Of a DNA stretch of 64,000 bases, positions 51,575 to 64,000 are shown piece by piece. The stretch's first letter is position 1. Each line of letters opens with the position of its first letter. Below the pieces are notes generated by a model. It saw nothing but the letters and a program-made list of their open reading frames with translations. It had not been told where the DNA came from and ran no database searches. Source of the DNA: Quillaja saponaria (Eukaryota > Streptophyta > Magnoliopsida > Fabales > Quillajaceae); NCBI GenBank assembly GCA_029379385.1, contig CM055609.1:5146001-5210000 (forward strand), read 5' to 3'. The position numbers and the translations under genes were made by a program.

Positions 51575-54500
51575 ATGGCTGTGGACAAAGAAAAACTTGA
51601 AGAAGAATCTACTATCCGTCGCTTCTACCAAATTGTTCTCAGCTGGGATTACTTTCGTCTCCTCAAAGAATCTAAGGTAAAATTCACTTTCTCTCTCATT
51701 CTCTCTTTCTCTCGCTGTTATTCGAAGTCTTAAGGTTCTGACATTTGGTGGACAATTTTCAGAAGCGGAAAGAGAGTAAGGGAGAGACTAGTGATGAAGG
51801 TGCATTGGGATTAAGAAAAGTGAAGACTACATACAAAGACATTAATGATTATATTTCAACTTATGAGCCATTGATTTTTGAAGAAGCAAAATCCCAGATC
51901 ATCAAGGAAAAAGAGGACGAAGAGGGTATATTTTAGTCTAGCTTGTCAATTTTTTTTGTTTGTTTGATTCCCGAGAATGTTGGGGGTAATACAGAAGAGA
52001 TACATTGAATTGAGTTTCGAGTCTCACCCATTTTTCATTTTTTCGTTTTTTCAAGCTGAAAAGCTGCAATCAGCTGATTTAACATGATCATCACACTGGG
52101 GTTGTGGCCTTTGTTTTTCATGATCAAGTATTTATGTTGTTCTTTTTTTCCCATCAATTATTAAATTTTAAAGTTTGCAACCTAACCTCTCTCCTTATCC
52201 AATGTATTTAACTTTAATTTTCTCCTCATTAGCTTCAGAAGAATTTTGTAGGAGTCGCTTCAGACATTTAAACATGACTAGTAGCTCATATGCTTTAAGA
52301 ATTGCATTGTAATAAAGAAACCATCTTTCTCATTTCCTCTTTCTTTCCCAATGTCTCTTGTGCTAAAGATTTCTGTTTGGGACACTGCAGTAATCGAGTG
52401 GAAGCTAGGGATTGTAAAGAGTTCCACCGAGGCTGATGGGTTTCATTTTATAGAGTTTCCTTGTGAAATTAAGGAGGGCGAATCAATATCACAGAATGAT
52501 CTTTTGCTTATCTCAAGAGAAAAGGTAAATATTGTTGCCTCAAAATTGTATGGTTTTGTGGTAGCAGGCAATTGATTCAGCATTGTTATTGAAGATTGAA
52601 CTAAATTATGGGTGTTATTGTTATTGATTTTTTTTATACGTCCACTAAATAATTATCTCTGTTTTTTCACATTTCCAAACTAATTAGTTGTCTAATAGTA
52701 ATGTTGTAATATTTTTTTGTTTCAGATATGTATACACACAGACACATTTATGATATATTAATTATCATATATGTATGTATATAAATATGTTTTTATAGTC
52801 TAAAACAATGAGGTGACCATTAATATGTGAGCATTTTGTATAAAGAGAGGGAGATTGTTTAATTGGAGCTAAGAGGGTTTGCTTTAGTTTTGGGCAACCA
52901 TGGGTGGGGCGGATTTTGTTTCATAAAGCCAATGTTGGGCTTCAATGCCCTTAACTCAGTAACTGAGTTAGTTAATTAAATTATCTGGTTATATAAATTA
53001 TTGACTCATCTAGATTGTGCAGTTTCTGGATAGCAGATTACCAACTGTGTATGCATTTGCTTTGGTGGAGCACATCCGGAGATTTTCTGAAACAAGGCTT
53101 CTTCGAGTTAGACTGTATCTAGCATCTGAATTCCTCCGTTTTAGTATAGATGAAGTAAAATCTAGCCCAAGGCTGTTGAGCATGCGATCTTATATAAGTG
53201 AATCAGAGAGGCAGTTGTATTTTCTAAAGGTAACTTATATTAACATTTTATTATATTTCTTCCGTTTCTTTCTTGTTAGAGAATGGAAGTTAATCTCGGT
53301 ATTATAGAGAGAGAGGGGGAGAGGGTGGAGTGAAAAACAACAAAAGTTTTGTCTGAATATCATTTGGGTGTCTAGATTGCAGGACTCTAATTGATGTTTG
53401 CATGCCAGACTTAAAATGATATTATTCTTTTTCTGTTGATTTCTAGTGGCATCACTATTTTTCTGCAACCTCGAGTTTGAAATTTTAATAAGAAATAACT
53501 TATAAATTGTTCCATTTAGGCATTCTTTGTTTTACGTGATGCATCTTTTGGCACTATCAACGGGTAATCCTTAGTTTTTGGTACTAAATTTGTTAAGATC
53601 ATATCAATATCATCCTTGCGTTATACATGTTCTCTTATTTCCTGCAACTTTCATTTCACCGAGTTAGATATTGTAACACTAGAAGTTTTATGATTGTAAA
53701 TAGGGCAATTTAGGCCACTGGTTTTGGGGTCACAACTGAACAGCTGCAGTTAATATACTTATAATTTCTTTTTCATATTTGCAAAGGTTTTTAATTTACT
53801 AATGAAAAATAAAAATAAAGTATCAACCTTTCCTTGATTACAGAGAGTGGACTTTGATACAATAACTTGTAGAATGGTGATGAATTTTTTTCCAAATGCT
53901 GTATGTCCTGTGTGCATGCAATCTAACTTGTGTGTTTTTTCAATTAATAATTGGCAGTGATTCGTATTAAGGTCACTGGTGATATATATCCAGAGAGGGT
54001 CACATATCAGAGAAGGGTGGGTCGGTGTCAATTTCCCAGATCTTGAATGCAAGTTCATTCTTCAATAAGAAATAGCATGCTTAATGCATACCCTAGAATC
54101 TATTTAGGCAATAATTCCTGTGGATCTCTAATAAGAGCAAAAGAATGGCAATGTAAGATGAAGTTTGTCACGCCAAAGCCCAACTCTGCTTTCCCTTCCC
54201 CTTTTAGCAATCCTATCTACATCACTTATGTAACCTCCAAGTCTCCAACCTAATCAGTCACCATGCATGCCTCAGTTTTTTATAAGTCAAAAAAGCATGA
54301 GCAAGTTTGAGTGCCAGCTGACTCCGCTTTACTACTATTACTATTATTGTGGTTGAAGGGCCAGAATGCATTTGCAATGGCTTGATATTACTCAATTAGA
54401 TTAGTACTACATGTAGGGATTTAAACATGTAAGCTAGAGGTGAGTGAGAGATAGGTTTTAAATACACTAATCCAGCTACCATGCATGTTGAAGTTTATGC

Positions 54501-57500
54501 ATTGTATTATACATACTCAAATTCAAGGTTTTGTACTTTTTTGATTAAAGATCACTAGGTAGAATCATATACATAAATAACGATACAATCATAGTTTGTA
54601 CTTAAATAATATGATATGATTTACATTAAAGATGTGCAGAAATTGTTATATTTTTGACTTTTCTATGTATTCATATTTTTATTTCTAAGAATATGCACAA
54701 AGATGCTGAAGTTTCTTGGGAAGAGGAGAGTGAGATTGCATCATCAATTTGACCTTTTCATTTATCGGTTATATTTTAAAATACTCAATAGTATTAGATG
54801 CTACTTTTTCCCCTCCATTTGGATACTTTTTGTCTTTGAATTTGACTTTTGCAACAATGTAATTTGTAAATTTAAATATCTAGGGAAATAAAGTATCACA
54901 TTAATAAATTTATTTTGTTTTTAGAAAAAAAAGAAGAAGATGTACCCAGTAACTAATGGAAGTAAGAATTAAAACTTACTACATTTACCAAATTGCATCC
55001 TTAGAATGTTATAATGCATTAAAATGAAATTTAAGGAGACTAATGTACATGATCACTGCTTTTGGGTTCTTTACTCCACACATAATTTTCAACTTACTTG
55101 AGCATTTTTTGGTCAAGCATAGCAGATCATAGACATTATGATTTATGAGGTTCCTCCTTTTCCATTCTCATTCTATGAGTTTAATAATTTTTCAGAGCTA
55201 TGAAAGAGTGATATCAATTTTAAGTGTAAACAGTTTCATGAATTGTTTCTTTCTTAGTTTTCTGTGACAGGTCCTTTATTAATTCTGTATATCTTCAATT
55301 TTTCTAATGCACTGTATCATTCAGATCTGCAGTTTATCAACTATAGCCCGTGAGTATTTGGCGGTACGATCTATAAGCTCTCTGCCTTACAAGGACCTAA
55401 TATTAACTGCTGCCGGAGGCAATTCTGGTTCAGAAGACCAGGCTTGGAAAATTTCAAGAGTTTTAAAGGAATATGTTGAAAGCATTTTTAATCAATATCA
55501 ACGTAATGCCATAGATGTAAGTATCAAGTTTACTGATTTAATGAAGTAACTAATACCCATATTTTTTATGAACTTGGTTGCATCAGCATTTATTCATTTA
55601 CTGTCAGAAAACTTCGTAATATTCAATTTGCTAATACAACCAGTCCAATGTTTCCTTTCTCTCTCTTTCCCTCCCTGTGTGTGTGAGAGAGAGACAGAGT
55701 GAGTGAGAAAGAGAGAGGGAGAGAGAGAAAGAGAGAGGGAGACGGAGAGGGAGAGAGAGGGAAAGACTGAGACTCTTCTAGGACCACTGTACAATATGTA
55801 ATCATGTTAGGATTTGAAGAAAGCAAAATTTTCTTGTAAATTTCCAATTTATGACCGAAATGTCTCCCCTTATCAAAAAATTTCTCAAGACTCGTTATTG
55901 CTTTTATGATTGTTCACTGTTGGCCTAAAAAGCTCCCACTTCGAGATATTGTATAAAAATTCCTTAATGCAAATCATTCAATATAGACTCCTTAGTGCAA
56001 ATCATCCAATGTAGACTCAAAAGGAACTTTATTTTCTGTTGCAGGCTGGTCTTTCACCTAATGCCTTTGTCTTGATACAGGTTTGCTTCCATCTACTAGT
56101 GTTTCTTCCGATGCACCATATCTTTTAATTTTCTGTCCTTTGTATGATATTGTTTCCATTATAGTCATTTTTGTTCCATATTTACATTGCACTTTAGTAC
56201 TGATCAAGGATGAACACTCCAATTAATCTTTACCTAGAACTCTTCCAATTATTTATACTTGTTCATTCTCTCTACTTCTATTTTCTTTCGGTTCTCCATT
56301 ACATTCAGTTAGTCATTTAGTATCAATTTAGTTATTTATTTATGTGATTCTGTATGTGGAGCCTAACCATTCTCCTTTTAGGGCCCCCCAGGGACAGGAA
56401 AAACGCAGACCATACTTGGGCTTCTTAGCACCATTCTGCATTCAACTCCATCAAGAATGCACTCTAAGTAAGAATTTTCTCCTTTTAGGTTTCTCCAGTC
56501 AGCCAGTTGTATCATGCAATACTTTGTTGCCAGTTTACCACTTTGTCACTTCATTTTAATGCTTGTCTTTGTTCATAGATTTACTTCTTTTCTAAAACAT
56601 ATTTTTCTTCCCATGTAGGGGTGGGTCACATGAATTCAAGCGGGGACCACAATTACCAATTGAGGAGAAGTATGTCTTGGTTGCTTTATAACTGCCAAAA
56701 TTTAACCATATTTGGGGTTAATTGGTTGAGGAACCCCATAGGAAATGTTGGTATCTCCAATATATGTTATTATCATCAATTTTTTTCATTCTCTGAAAAC
56801 AATATTGAGAAGTGGATGTCATCTTTATCTGTTGTTTTCCCTTAGTGTTTTTTCTTCTTCTTATTTTCTCTACATTAGTACATGTTACATGGTCTGGGAA
56901 TGGTCACCTGTCATGATTCTCTGGTACAGTTTTATAGTGAATGATTTTATCTTAATATCTGATAGATTAACAATAACACCGTTATCCAGGTAGGATATCT
57001 AGTCTTAACTCTTAATAGCAGCTATAGAGGAATCTTTCTGTAGCCAATAAGAGGCTAGTTATAAAGTGAGCATTCAGTGTATATTAGTAGTCTGGGTGCT
57101 GGAAGGAGCATTTTATGCTAAGGTAAAGGATTTTGGGCTTTACAACCTTTATAGGGAGAGATCTAAGACTGGTTAGATACATTATTTCTACAAATTTTCA
57201 GTTCAATATCATAACACAATAAAAATATTCTGAAATGGAGAGGAAAATAAATATCACAGTGCAAGAATATATTGAGGTTCCTTGCTAGTTTTTGTATTTC
57301 ACACAGAAATTGTAAAATAAAGTTTGAACTAGTGCATTATCTTGAAAGCTAGTGCACCTTGCTAGCATATCCTTTACGTCAGCCACCAAGCTGATACCAG
57401 AAGAACTTAAACCGTCTAGTCAGAGATAGTTGGTGCCTGACAAGAGGAAGTGTTGATGACATTTTGAATATGGTTAGCGAGGAATAAGAGGAGGTTGGTG

Positions 57501-60500
57501 ATCACAGGGTCAATGGCGAGCAACTCAAAGTGGATGGGGTTGAAGTAGGATTAAAGGGTTTTGAAGGATTTGGGTTATTCTAATATTGCCATCCATCTCA
57601 GAGAAGAGAAAGTCATCTCTGCTTCTTAAGGAATAATTTTCCTTTCATTATTACACCAAACAGTGGAAAATGCTGCAGAATGGTGTTTTTTGTAAAAGGA
57701 ATGAGTGTTGGAATGTTGAGAGGTAGGTGAAAGCTCAGAACATAGCAGTTTCCAAATTCTAGTATAATTTGGTGTAAAGTCCTTGGCTCCTTGCTTCCTC
57801 CCAAACAAAATTATATAAAAATGGAAATTGACATGTGGGCTTTGTTAAAACTTCAGAAGCTATTCTATGGTTTCTCTATGAAGGGCAGACTTTTTTGCAT
57901 ATATGAATTTTTCTTTCTTTTACAAGTAATTGATTGTATTCCATTTAAATATCTTTCTTCAGATACAAACATTGGGGTCAGGCGTCTCCATGGTTAACTT
58001 GTTCTAATCCTCGGGATACTTTGATGCCAAAAGATGGTGATGATGGTTATTTTCCAACCACAGGAAATGAATTGGTAAGTTTTGAGTCATTATCTCAGTC
58101 TACTATGTTGATCTCACAAAATCACATCTTGTAATTTTTGCTGTAGAAACCAGAAGCAGTAACATCAACTCGTAAGTATCGTGTACGTGTGCTAGTATGT
58201 GCCCCATCAAACTCTGCCCTTGATGAGATTGTGTTGCGTGTTGTAAACGGCGGTATAAATACTCATATCCTCATCCTTATTCTTTTCTCATAATTCAAAA
58301 AGAGAATATCTAATATTTCTTTTAGCATAGACTCCTCTTGTTTTCTCAGTTCTTTTCTACTGAAAGTAAAACCAGAAGAATATTAGGAGTACAACCTCCT
58401 GCCTAAATATATATATATATATCATATTTTGCTACTATGCTTATATATGTGATACAATACATATGATGGTTGAAGGAAAAAAAAAAGTATAGTTTATATA
58501 ATGAAGCAGCAGAAACTTGATGGACAAGTATTGGAAGCTTTTATAATATGCATAAGAAGACCTTCATATGTAACACATACTGAAAAATTGTCACTTCAAC
58601 ATCTCCATGGAATTGATAGTGCCTTATCCCCTTTTCATGTAGATATACACACCACATGTAACCTGCCTTGTGTTGCTATCAAATCAAGAAAATTCCAGAA
58701 AGTGGTGAATGTTGATATTGCTGGTGCTCCACCCAATATATTAATAATTGCTCTACTAGAAACATTGTGTATCTAGGTGTATCATATTTAGTGGTAGTGT
58801 CTGGTATAAAGTAAAAGTAATACAAAATCAAAAGCCTTTGGTAGTGCTGCTTCTTGTAGTTATGAAGCAAGCATTATGCTTTCTGGAAAAACAGAACCAA
58901 CTGTATTTGACCGTCCACTGGAAAGGCCATTTCCTCACTACATGTTTTTTGTAACTGTTATGTCATTCATTTTTGGTTTGGAAAATACAAAAAGCAGATG
59001 GTAAGGTTTTTTTTTTTTTTTTTGTCATTATGATTGTCTAATTATCTCTTCATTTTGTTGATACTTTATAATGGTGGTGTCCCAGGTATTCACGATGAAA
59101 ATGACCGTGCATACTGTCCTAAAATTGTGCGGATAGGTCTTAAGGCGCACCATTCTATCAAGTCAGTTTCCCTTGATGAACTGGTATGTATGCTGAGTGA
59201 ACAAAATCCATTCCGCTTATATAATCTGTAATCAGCACCACCACCATTACCATTATTCTTTATACTTCCATCCCACCATGTAATGATGGATTCTGGCACT
59301 GTTATCATGTGCTAGGTGATTGTTCCACGCTACACAATATGTAATATTACTCAGTCGTTATAACCTTTCCTACGCAGGTGAAACAAAAACGTGCAGGAGC
59401 TGGCAAACCGTCTACTGATAAACAAAACCATGGTCCCGCAGGAAGTGATGATGACAGTATTCGTTCTGTAATATTGGACGAGGCGACAATAGTATGTATG
59501 CCTGATATTGAATATAACATTGAAAATTGATATGGTTTCCTAAGTGATATCTTTGTGCTTGACAGGTGTTCTCCACCCTCAGCTTTAGCGGTTCACATAT
59601 ATTCAGTAAACTAAATCGTGGTTTCGATGTTGTAATTATTGACGAAGCTGCACAAGCTGTAAGTTTCTGTATTCCTGTACTACATATCTTCTTGGTGAAG
59701 TTCAGTATTGCATTTCATAATAATAAAATGCTTTGGCATCTACTTCCGTTATTCTCCATGACTATTGCATAAGCAATTATAAGTATGAAATTATGAATCA
59801 ATAGGGAATTACAACTTTCTTTTTCTATCATCAATCTTCATATTTTATTTTTATCTACTTATATGAATTTGATCTCCAAACAGGTGGAACCTGCAACTCT
59901 TGTTCCCTTGGCCAATCGATGCAAAAAAGTTTTTCTGGTATATTCTATAAGTGACCTTATTATTGCATTCTGTCATTGGATTTTAATACATACATGCCCA
60001 CACACACTTATAAGAATTGTATCAATTTACCTGTTCTGGCAGCTCAATTTGTCAAGCCCAAGGTTATCTCCATTTAGTGCTTAAGTATCGAGTTCTAGGA
60101 TTACCTGATACTTATTTCTTGTGGGTGGGGTCATGCATCCAGTGTTTGCAAAGTTCCTTCTTACAGTGAAATGTGGTTCCTCAGTGTCCACCAATCACCC
60201 CATGCCCTTAAAGAAAGAAAAAGAAAAAAATTGCTATATTTATATTTGTTCCTTAAAGGTAGTTCTAAACAATGTGTGGCAACTTGTAGAGCTTCTACAT
60301 GAACTGTTAATGTTGTTTGGATGTGCATGGTTATCCCTGAGCAGGCGTTCCATGGCTAATGCTGATATTCTATTTTTTAGGTTGGTGATCCAGCTCAACT
60401 TCCAGCAACTGTAATTTCTGATATTGCTAAGAATCATGGGTAAACAATGCTTTCTATAACACTGATTCCCTTTACTGACTTTCAGTTTACAGAGACTGCT

Positions 60501-63500
60501 GAATGTATTTTATGCTTTTCATTTTTGTTTCTTCAATTAAAGATACGGAACAAGTTTGTTCGAAAGATTGATGCAGGCTGGCTATCCTGTGACAATGCTG
60601 AAGACCCAATACCGAATGCATCCAGAGGTACTCATGTTCTCTTCCTAAGCCATGTATATATGAATTTAAATAACAATTTGGTGCTACTTTCCAGATAGTT
60701 TCTTTTCTTCAAAACCATGGCCAGGGGTACTTGAATCTTCCACTACGTTTCCTTCATGTCCATTAAGGTCTTCCTCCAATGGACATCTATTGTGCCTCAT
60801 TATCTGTTTAAGTCTTCCTGCACTGCCGCTTAATTGGTTCACTTGATCCTACTTGTTATGCATGCATAAGAACCAAGGAACAAAGTTTCGTTTCGAAGTA
60901 CTGTTTCGACAAGTCTAAAAACGGAAACAATTCGGGAAACAATATGGAAACGGCATGGAAACACTAATTTTTTTGAAACGCATGGAAACGTATAATTAAA
61001 CAAATATTATAATAATTATAAGTATTCAAAATGATTAATTTAGTATATAGAATTCTCATAAACATATATTAAAAAAATAAAAAATTAACATGGATTTTTG
61101 TAAATAAAAGAAAAATATAAAATTACAATCACATTCAATCAAGGAGGGGTGTGTACATATTCAATATTAAATAGATTCAAATAGAATCTAAATCAATTAA
61201 ATTAAGATAAAAACAAAAGGACAAGATGATAGAAATAAATTAAATTAAGATAGAATAAATTAAACTAATGAAATCCTAATTGAATAAATTTTATAATTCT
61301 TTCATCACTTCTAAAAAGTTAAATTAAGATAGCTAAAAAAAGAAAAGAAATGAAAAAGAAGAGCCTCCCTTGGAGATAATGAAAAAAAAAAGAAGGAAAA
61401 AAATTAATAATACAAGTTTAGACAATAAATACAAACAATATTCATTGAGTAAAAATAATGTAATTCTTAATTTTCTACTTTTATTTTAAAAATATTAAGG
61501 GTGTGAGATTTAAGGAAACTTAACAATTTATTTGTTATCTATATAATTTTGACAAAAAATAACAAATATTTATTTTTTTATCTTTTTAAATTTGTAAAAT
61601 AAATAACTAAATAAATTTAGGTTGCATTGAAATTTAAATGGGCAAAATCTTATGTGGGTTTTAAGGATTTTACTAAAAGAATTGGGTCATCTAAAGTTTC
61701 TACCCATTATAATAATAGAAAACAAAAGAAAAAATGAAAAAAAAAAAGAAAAAGAAAAAGAACCCAACTTAAATAAAACGCAGCGTTGCATTAATCTTCT
61801 CCACCAAAGTTAGAGGCACGATGATTTCCAGAGCAACAAGAGTAGTGGTAGCTTGCAAGGTAGTTCAGATCTGCGTCAACAGGGATAACTTCATTAGATT
61901 TTTGCCATAATCAACTTTTTTCTGTCGATTCGGCATTTGTTTGGAGTGTTTCGCTTCGAAATGGTAGAAATCACGCCATTTCCATTGAAACAAGATGGGT
62001 TTGTTTCTGTATGAGAGATTCGTTTCCATATGTGTGGAAACCAAATCCATTCGCCCGAAATGGCCGAATCGACATGAATGTTTAATCCTTGATAAGAACT
62101 GGCAATTTCTATTGCCTTGTCATCCCTCGAGTACTACAATCATAATTCTCCATTATTTTCCTGTTACATTTACAACTTTATGCTCCCATGTCTTTCTTTA
62201 TTATTACCTCTGTTTTCTCCGCATTATATTTTCTTCTTTCCTGTTTGATTAATTTGATACTTGTTATTTCTCTGGAAGTAGATAATCATATGCTAAATCT
62301 TTTTTATACAATCCATTTCTGAACAGATAAGAAGCTTCCCTTCAAGGGAATTTTATGAAGATTCTCTGGAAGATGGAGAGGATGTTAAAGAAAGGACAGA
62401 GCGTGAGTGGCACGATTACCGCTGCTTTGGTCCGTTTTGCTTCTTTGACATACATGAGGGACAAGAGTCCCGACCATCTGGAAGTGGCTCATGGATAAAC
62501 CTTGACGAGGTTGAATTCGTCCTCCTTTTATATCAAAAACTGGTGACCATGTATCCAGTGCTGAAGTCAGGCAATCAGCTTGCAGTTATATCGCCCTATA
62601 GTCAACAAGTCAAGCTCTTCAAAAAACGTTTCGAGGATGCTTCTGGGATGTCATCAGAGAAAGTAGTGGATATCTGTACTGTTGATGGTTGCCAGGTAAT
62701 CTAATCTTCTCAATATTTATATATATGTCTTCCATTTCCAGTTTTTTTCTGTAATAATTTAATTAGGATTCTGATGGACACATAAACATGACTACTCTGA
62801 TAATTTACTGAATATTTTGGGTCACTGGAATGCATTATATATGAAACCGTGTAGTTTGCAAGATTTACAAACCCTAAACTATTATTAGTATTTTTAATCT
62901 ATGTATATTGTAGTACAGCCAAATCTATTTATGTATGCTTTTAAGATTTTATTTATTTATTTATTTATTATTATTTTATTTTTTTGTGAAGACTTGTTGC
63001 TGATTATCCAGCGGTTCCTTCATCTAACTCCCTAACGTATCAGTTTAGCCTTCCTTTATGTTATAGTCCAACTTGCTGGCATGTCAAATGCTGGAGGACT
63101 TAATATCTCCTTTATAATCTGTTCAGGGACGTGAAAAGGATATTGCAATATTTTCATGTGTTAGGGCAAGCAAAGATAGAAGTATAGGTTTTGTGGAGGA
63201 TATACGGAGAATGAATGTCGGGATCACCAGAGCAAAGTCCGCTGTGTTGGTATGGCATCATTTCAGTATTGTACATTACGATTTCCTCCTTTCTGGAAAT
63301 TTCATTTCCCATATATTTCTTAATTGAGAGTTAAGTTTGGCTGTTGTTAATATAGGTGGTAGGATCTGCATCAACATTGAGAAGAAATAAGCACTGGAAT
63401 AAGCTTGTGGAAAGTGCTGAGGAGAGAGATTGTTTATTTAAGGTGATTTATATGACTAGTTCTAGATTTTACTGTTGGCTACATTACTTTCACAACATCA

Positions 63501-63878
63501 CGAAAACTTCGTCCCTCTTCTCCATACATCCACTTACTTTTCAGCTGAAATGTTAAAGTGACATGTACACTAACTATTTATGTGGGTGTTTTTGGAACAA
63601 AATTGATAGTAAATGCAAACCCAAATCCAAGTTAACAAATTCTGTTCTGCTTGCAGGTTTCCAAGCCCTATGCCTCATTTTTCAGTGATGAGAATCTGAA
63701 ATCTATGAGAGCAAAGAAGAATGAATTTATATCTCAAATGATGGGGCCATTGTTTGAGATGGATAATAATAATGTACCAGTCATTGACAACGCAGGGGAT
63801 GATCACATGGGACAAGAGGAGAATGACTATGGTGATGCAGATGCAGACATGGATGATGGGGGTTATGATGATGATTAA
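51575..63878 (+). CDS. MAA3: Sen1-like superfamily 1 RNA/DNA helicase MAA3 (MAGATAMA 3)
   Basis: Helicase related to yeast Sen1 and human senataxin; in Arabidopsis MAA3 is needed for gametophyte development and RNA processing. Exons: 51575-51676, 51763-51925, 52391-52524, 53023-53229, 55325-55516, 56045-56080, 56382-56467, 56619-56669, 57963-58074, 58147-58252, 59086-59183, 59378-59491, 59566-59658, 59884-59937, 60381-60439, 60543-60627, 62327-62695, 63127-63249, 63356-63442 and 63657-63878. They join in frame to 830 residues (Arabidopsis about 818). Motifs: Walker A GPPGTGKT (279-286), VCAPSNSALDEI (Ia), DEAA (493-496), VGDPAQLPAT (517-526), QYRMHPE (558-564), TVDGCQGRE near 682-690, GITRAK (719-724). 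ATPase residues are intact. The family motif VDGFQG has Cys for Phe. The tail is acidic (DADADMDDGGYDDD). Intron 53230-55324 shows nothing recognisable. Confidence 0.95.
55668..55771. repeat. Purine-rich GA/GAGAGG low-complexity tract in a MAA3 intron
   Basis: About 100 bp almost purely A and G on the plus strand (units such as GAGAGAGAGGGAGA), preceded by a short GT run (GTGTGTGTGAG). It lies between exons 55325-55516 and 56045-56080, and could form triplex-prone DNA; that is inference. Confidence 0.85.
60874..62091. mobile_element. hAT-like non-autonomous element, 1218 bp, in MAA3 intron 16
   Basis: Flanked by a perfect 8-bp target duplication ATAAGAAC (60866-60873 and 62092-62099). The termini are inverted: the left end starts CAAGGAACAAAG and the right end ends TTTAATCCTTG, which reads CAAGGATTAAA on the other strand (9 of 11). 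Subterminal regions are rich in GTTTC/GAAAC motifs (GGAAACGG, TATGGAAACG at both ends). The interior is AT-rich without a transposase frame. It lies in the intron between exons 60543-60627 and 62327-62695, making that the gene's second-longest intron. Confidence 0.85.
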
Positions 63879-64000
63879 TCCAAAACAGAAAAGAAACTAC
63901 ATCTCTTAACATTATTCATGTCTTTGCAAGGCGATATAATGTCCAACATTATTTCTTATGTATATGTTACACAAAAATATGTTCTTATACAACACTTAGA

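Noticed and set aside
1..64000. CRISPR array, prokaryotic operon, viral or organelle DNA insert
   Set aside because: No regularly spaced repeats, no intronless gene run, and no recognisable viral or organellar coding sequence on either strand; all major genes are spliced plant nuclear genes.

Overview
This is nuclear DNA of a flowering plant, most likely a core eudicot. Genes have many short exons with GT-AG introns, AT-rich introns and spacers, and Pol II-style promoters, and every recognisable protein belongs to a plant family. The proteins resemble Arabidopsis orthologues closely, but I cannot name the species. I see no operon, CRISPR array, phage, virus or organelle insert. Exon boundaries below were read by eye from splice signals and checked by keeping the reading frame open across junctions.

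Layout: (1) 1-8475 (+), the C-terminal 901 residues of separase, truncated by the window edge. (2) 9658-10749 (-), a DUF1644 RING-like zinc protein with a long intron-containing 5' leader reaching about 13.74 kb. (3) 13.7-16.8 kb, an AT-rich spacer with a tandem duplication, an hAT-type MITE and a second MITE. (4) 16890-20726 (+), kinetochore protein NDC80/HEC1. (5) 21781-28035 (-), a MEKK1-type MAP kinase kinase kinase. (6) 28-30.7 kb, a spacer with another hAT-like insertion. (7) 30814-34409 (-), a vasculin/GPBP1-like gene with two disabling changes. (8) 35984-40581 (+), a pinin-like spliceosome protein, divergent from gene 7. (9) 42108-44879 (+), a LEA_2/NHL membrane protein whose intron holds an antisense tRNA-Gln(UUG) gene. 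(10) 46592-49237 (+), COP9 signalosome subunit 8. (11) 49842-50198 (-), a small unrecognised plant protein. (12) 51575-63878 (+), the Sen1-like helicase MAA3, with an hAT-like element in one intron.

The genes do not form one pathway; they are ordinary eukaryotic neighbours. Separase and NDC80 both serve chromosome segregation, pinin and MAA3 both serve RNA processing, and MEKK1 and CSN8 serve signalling, but nothing in the sequence links them beyond position. I found no undescribed multi-gene system. The most informative observations are evolutionary: a 19-bp insertion in gene 7 that looks copied from a nearby strand by a hairpin template switch and introduces a stop, a separate nonsense codon near that gene's start, three hAT-like elements identified by 8-bp target duplications, a GC-AG intron in CSN8, and a Phe-to-Cys change in a conserved helicase motif of MAA3.
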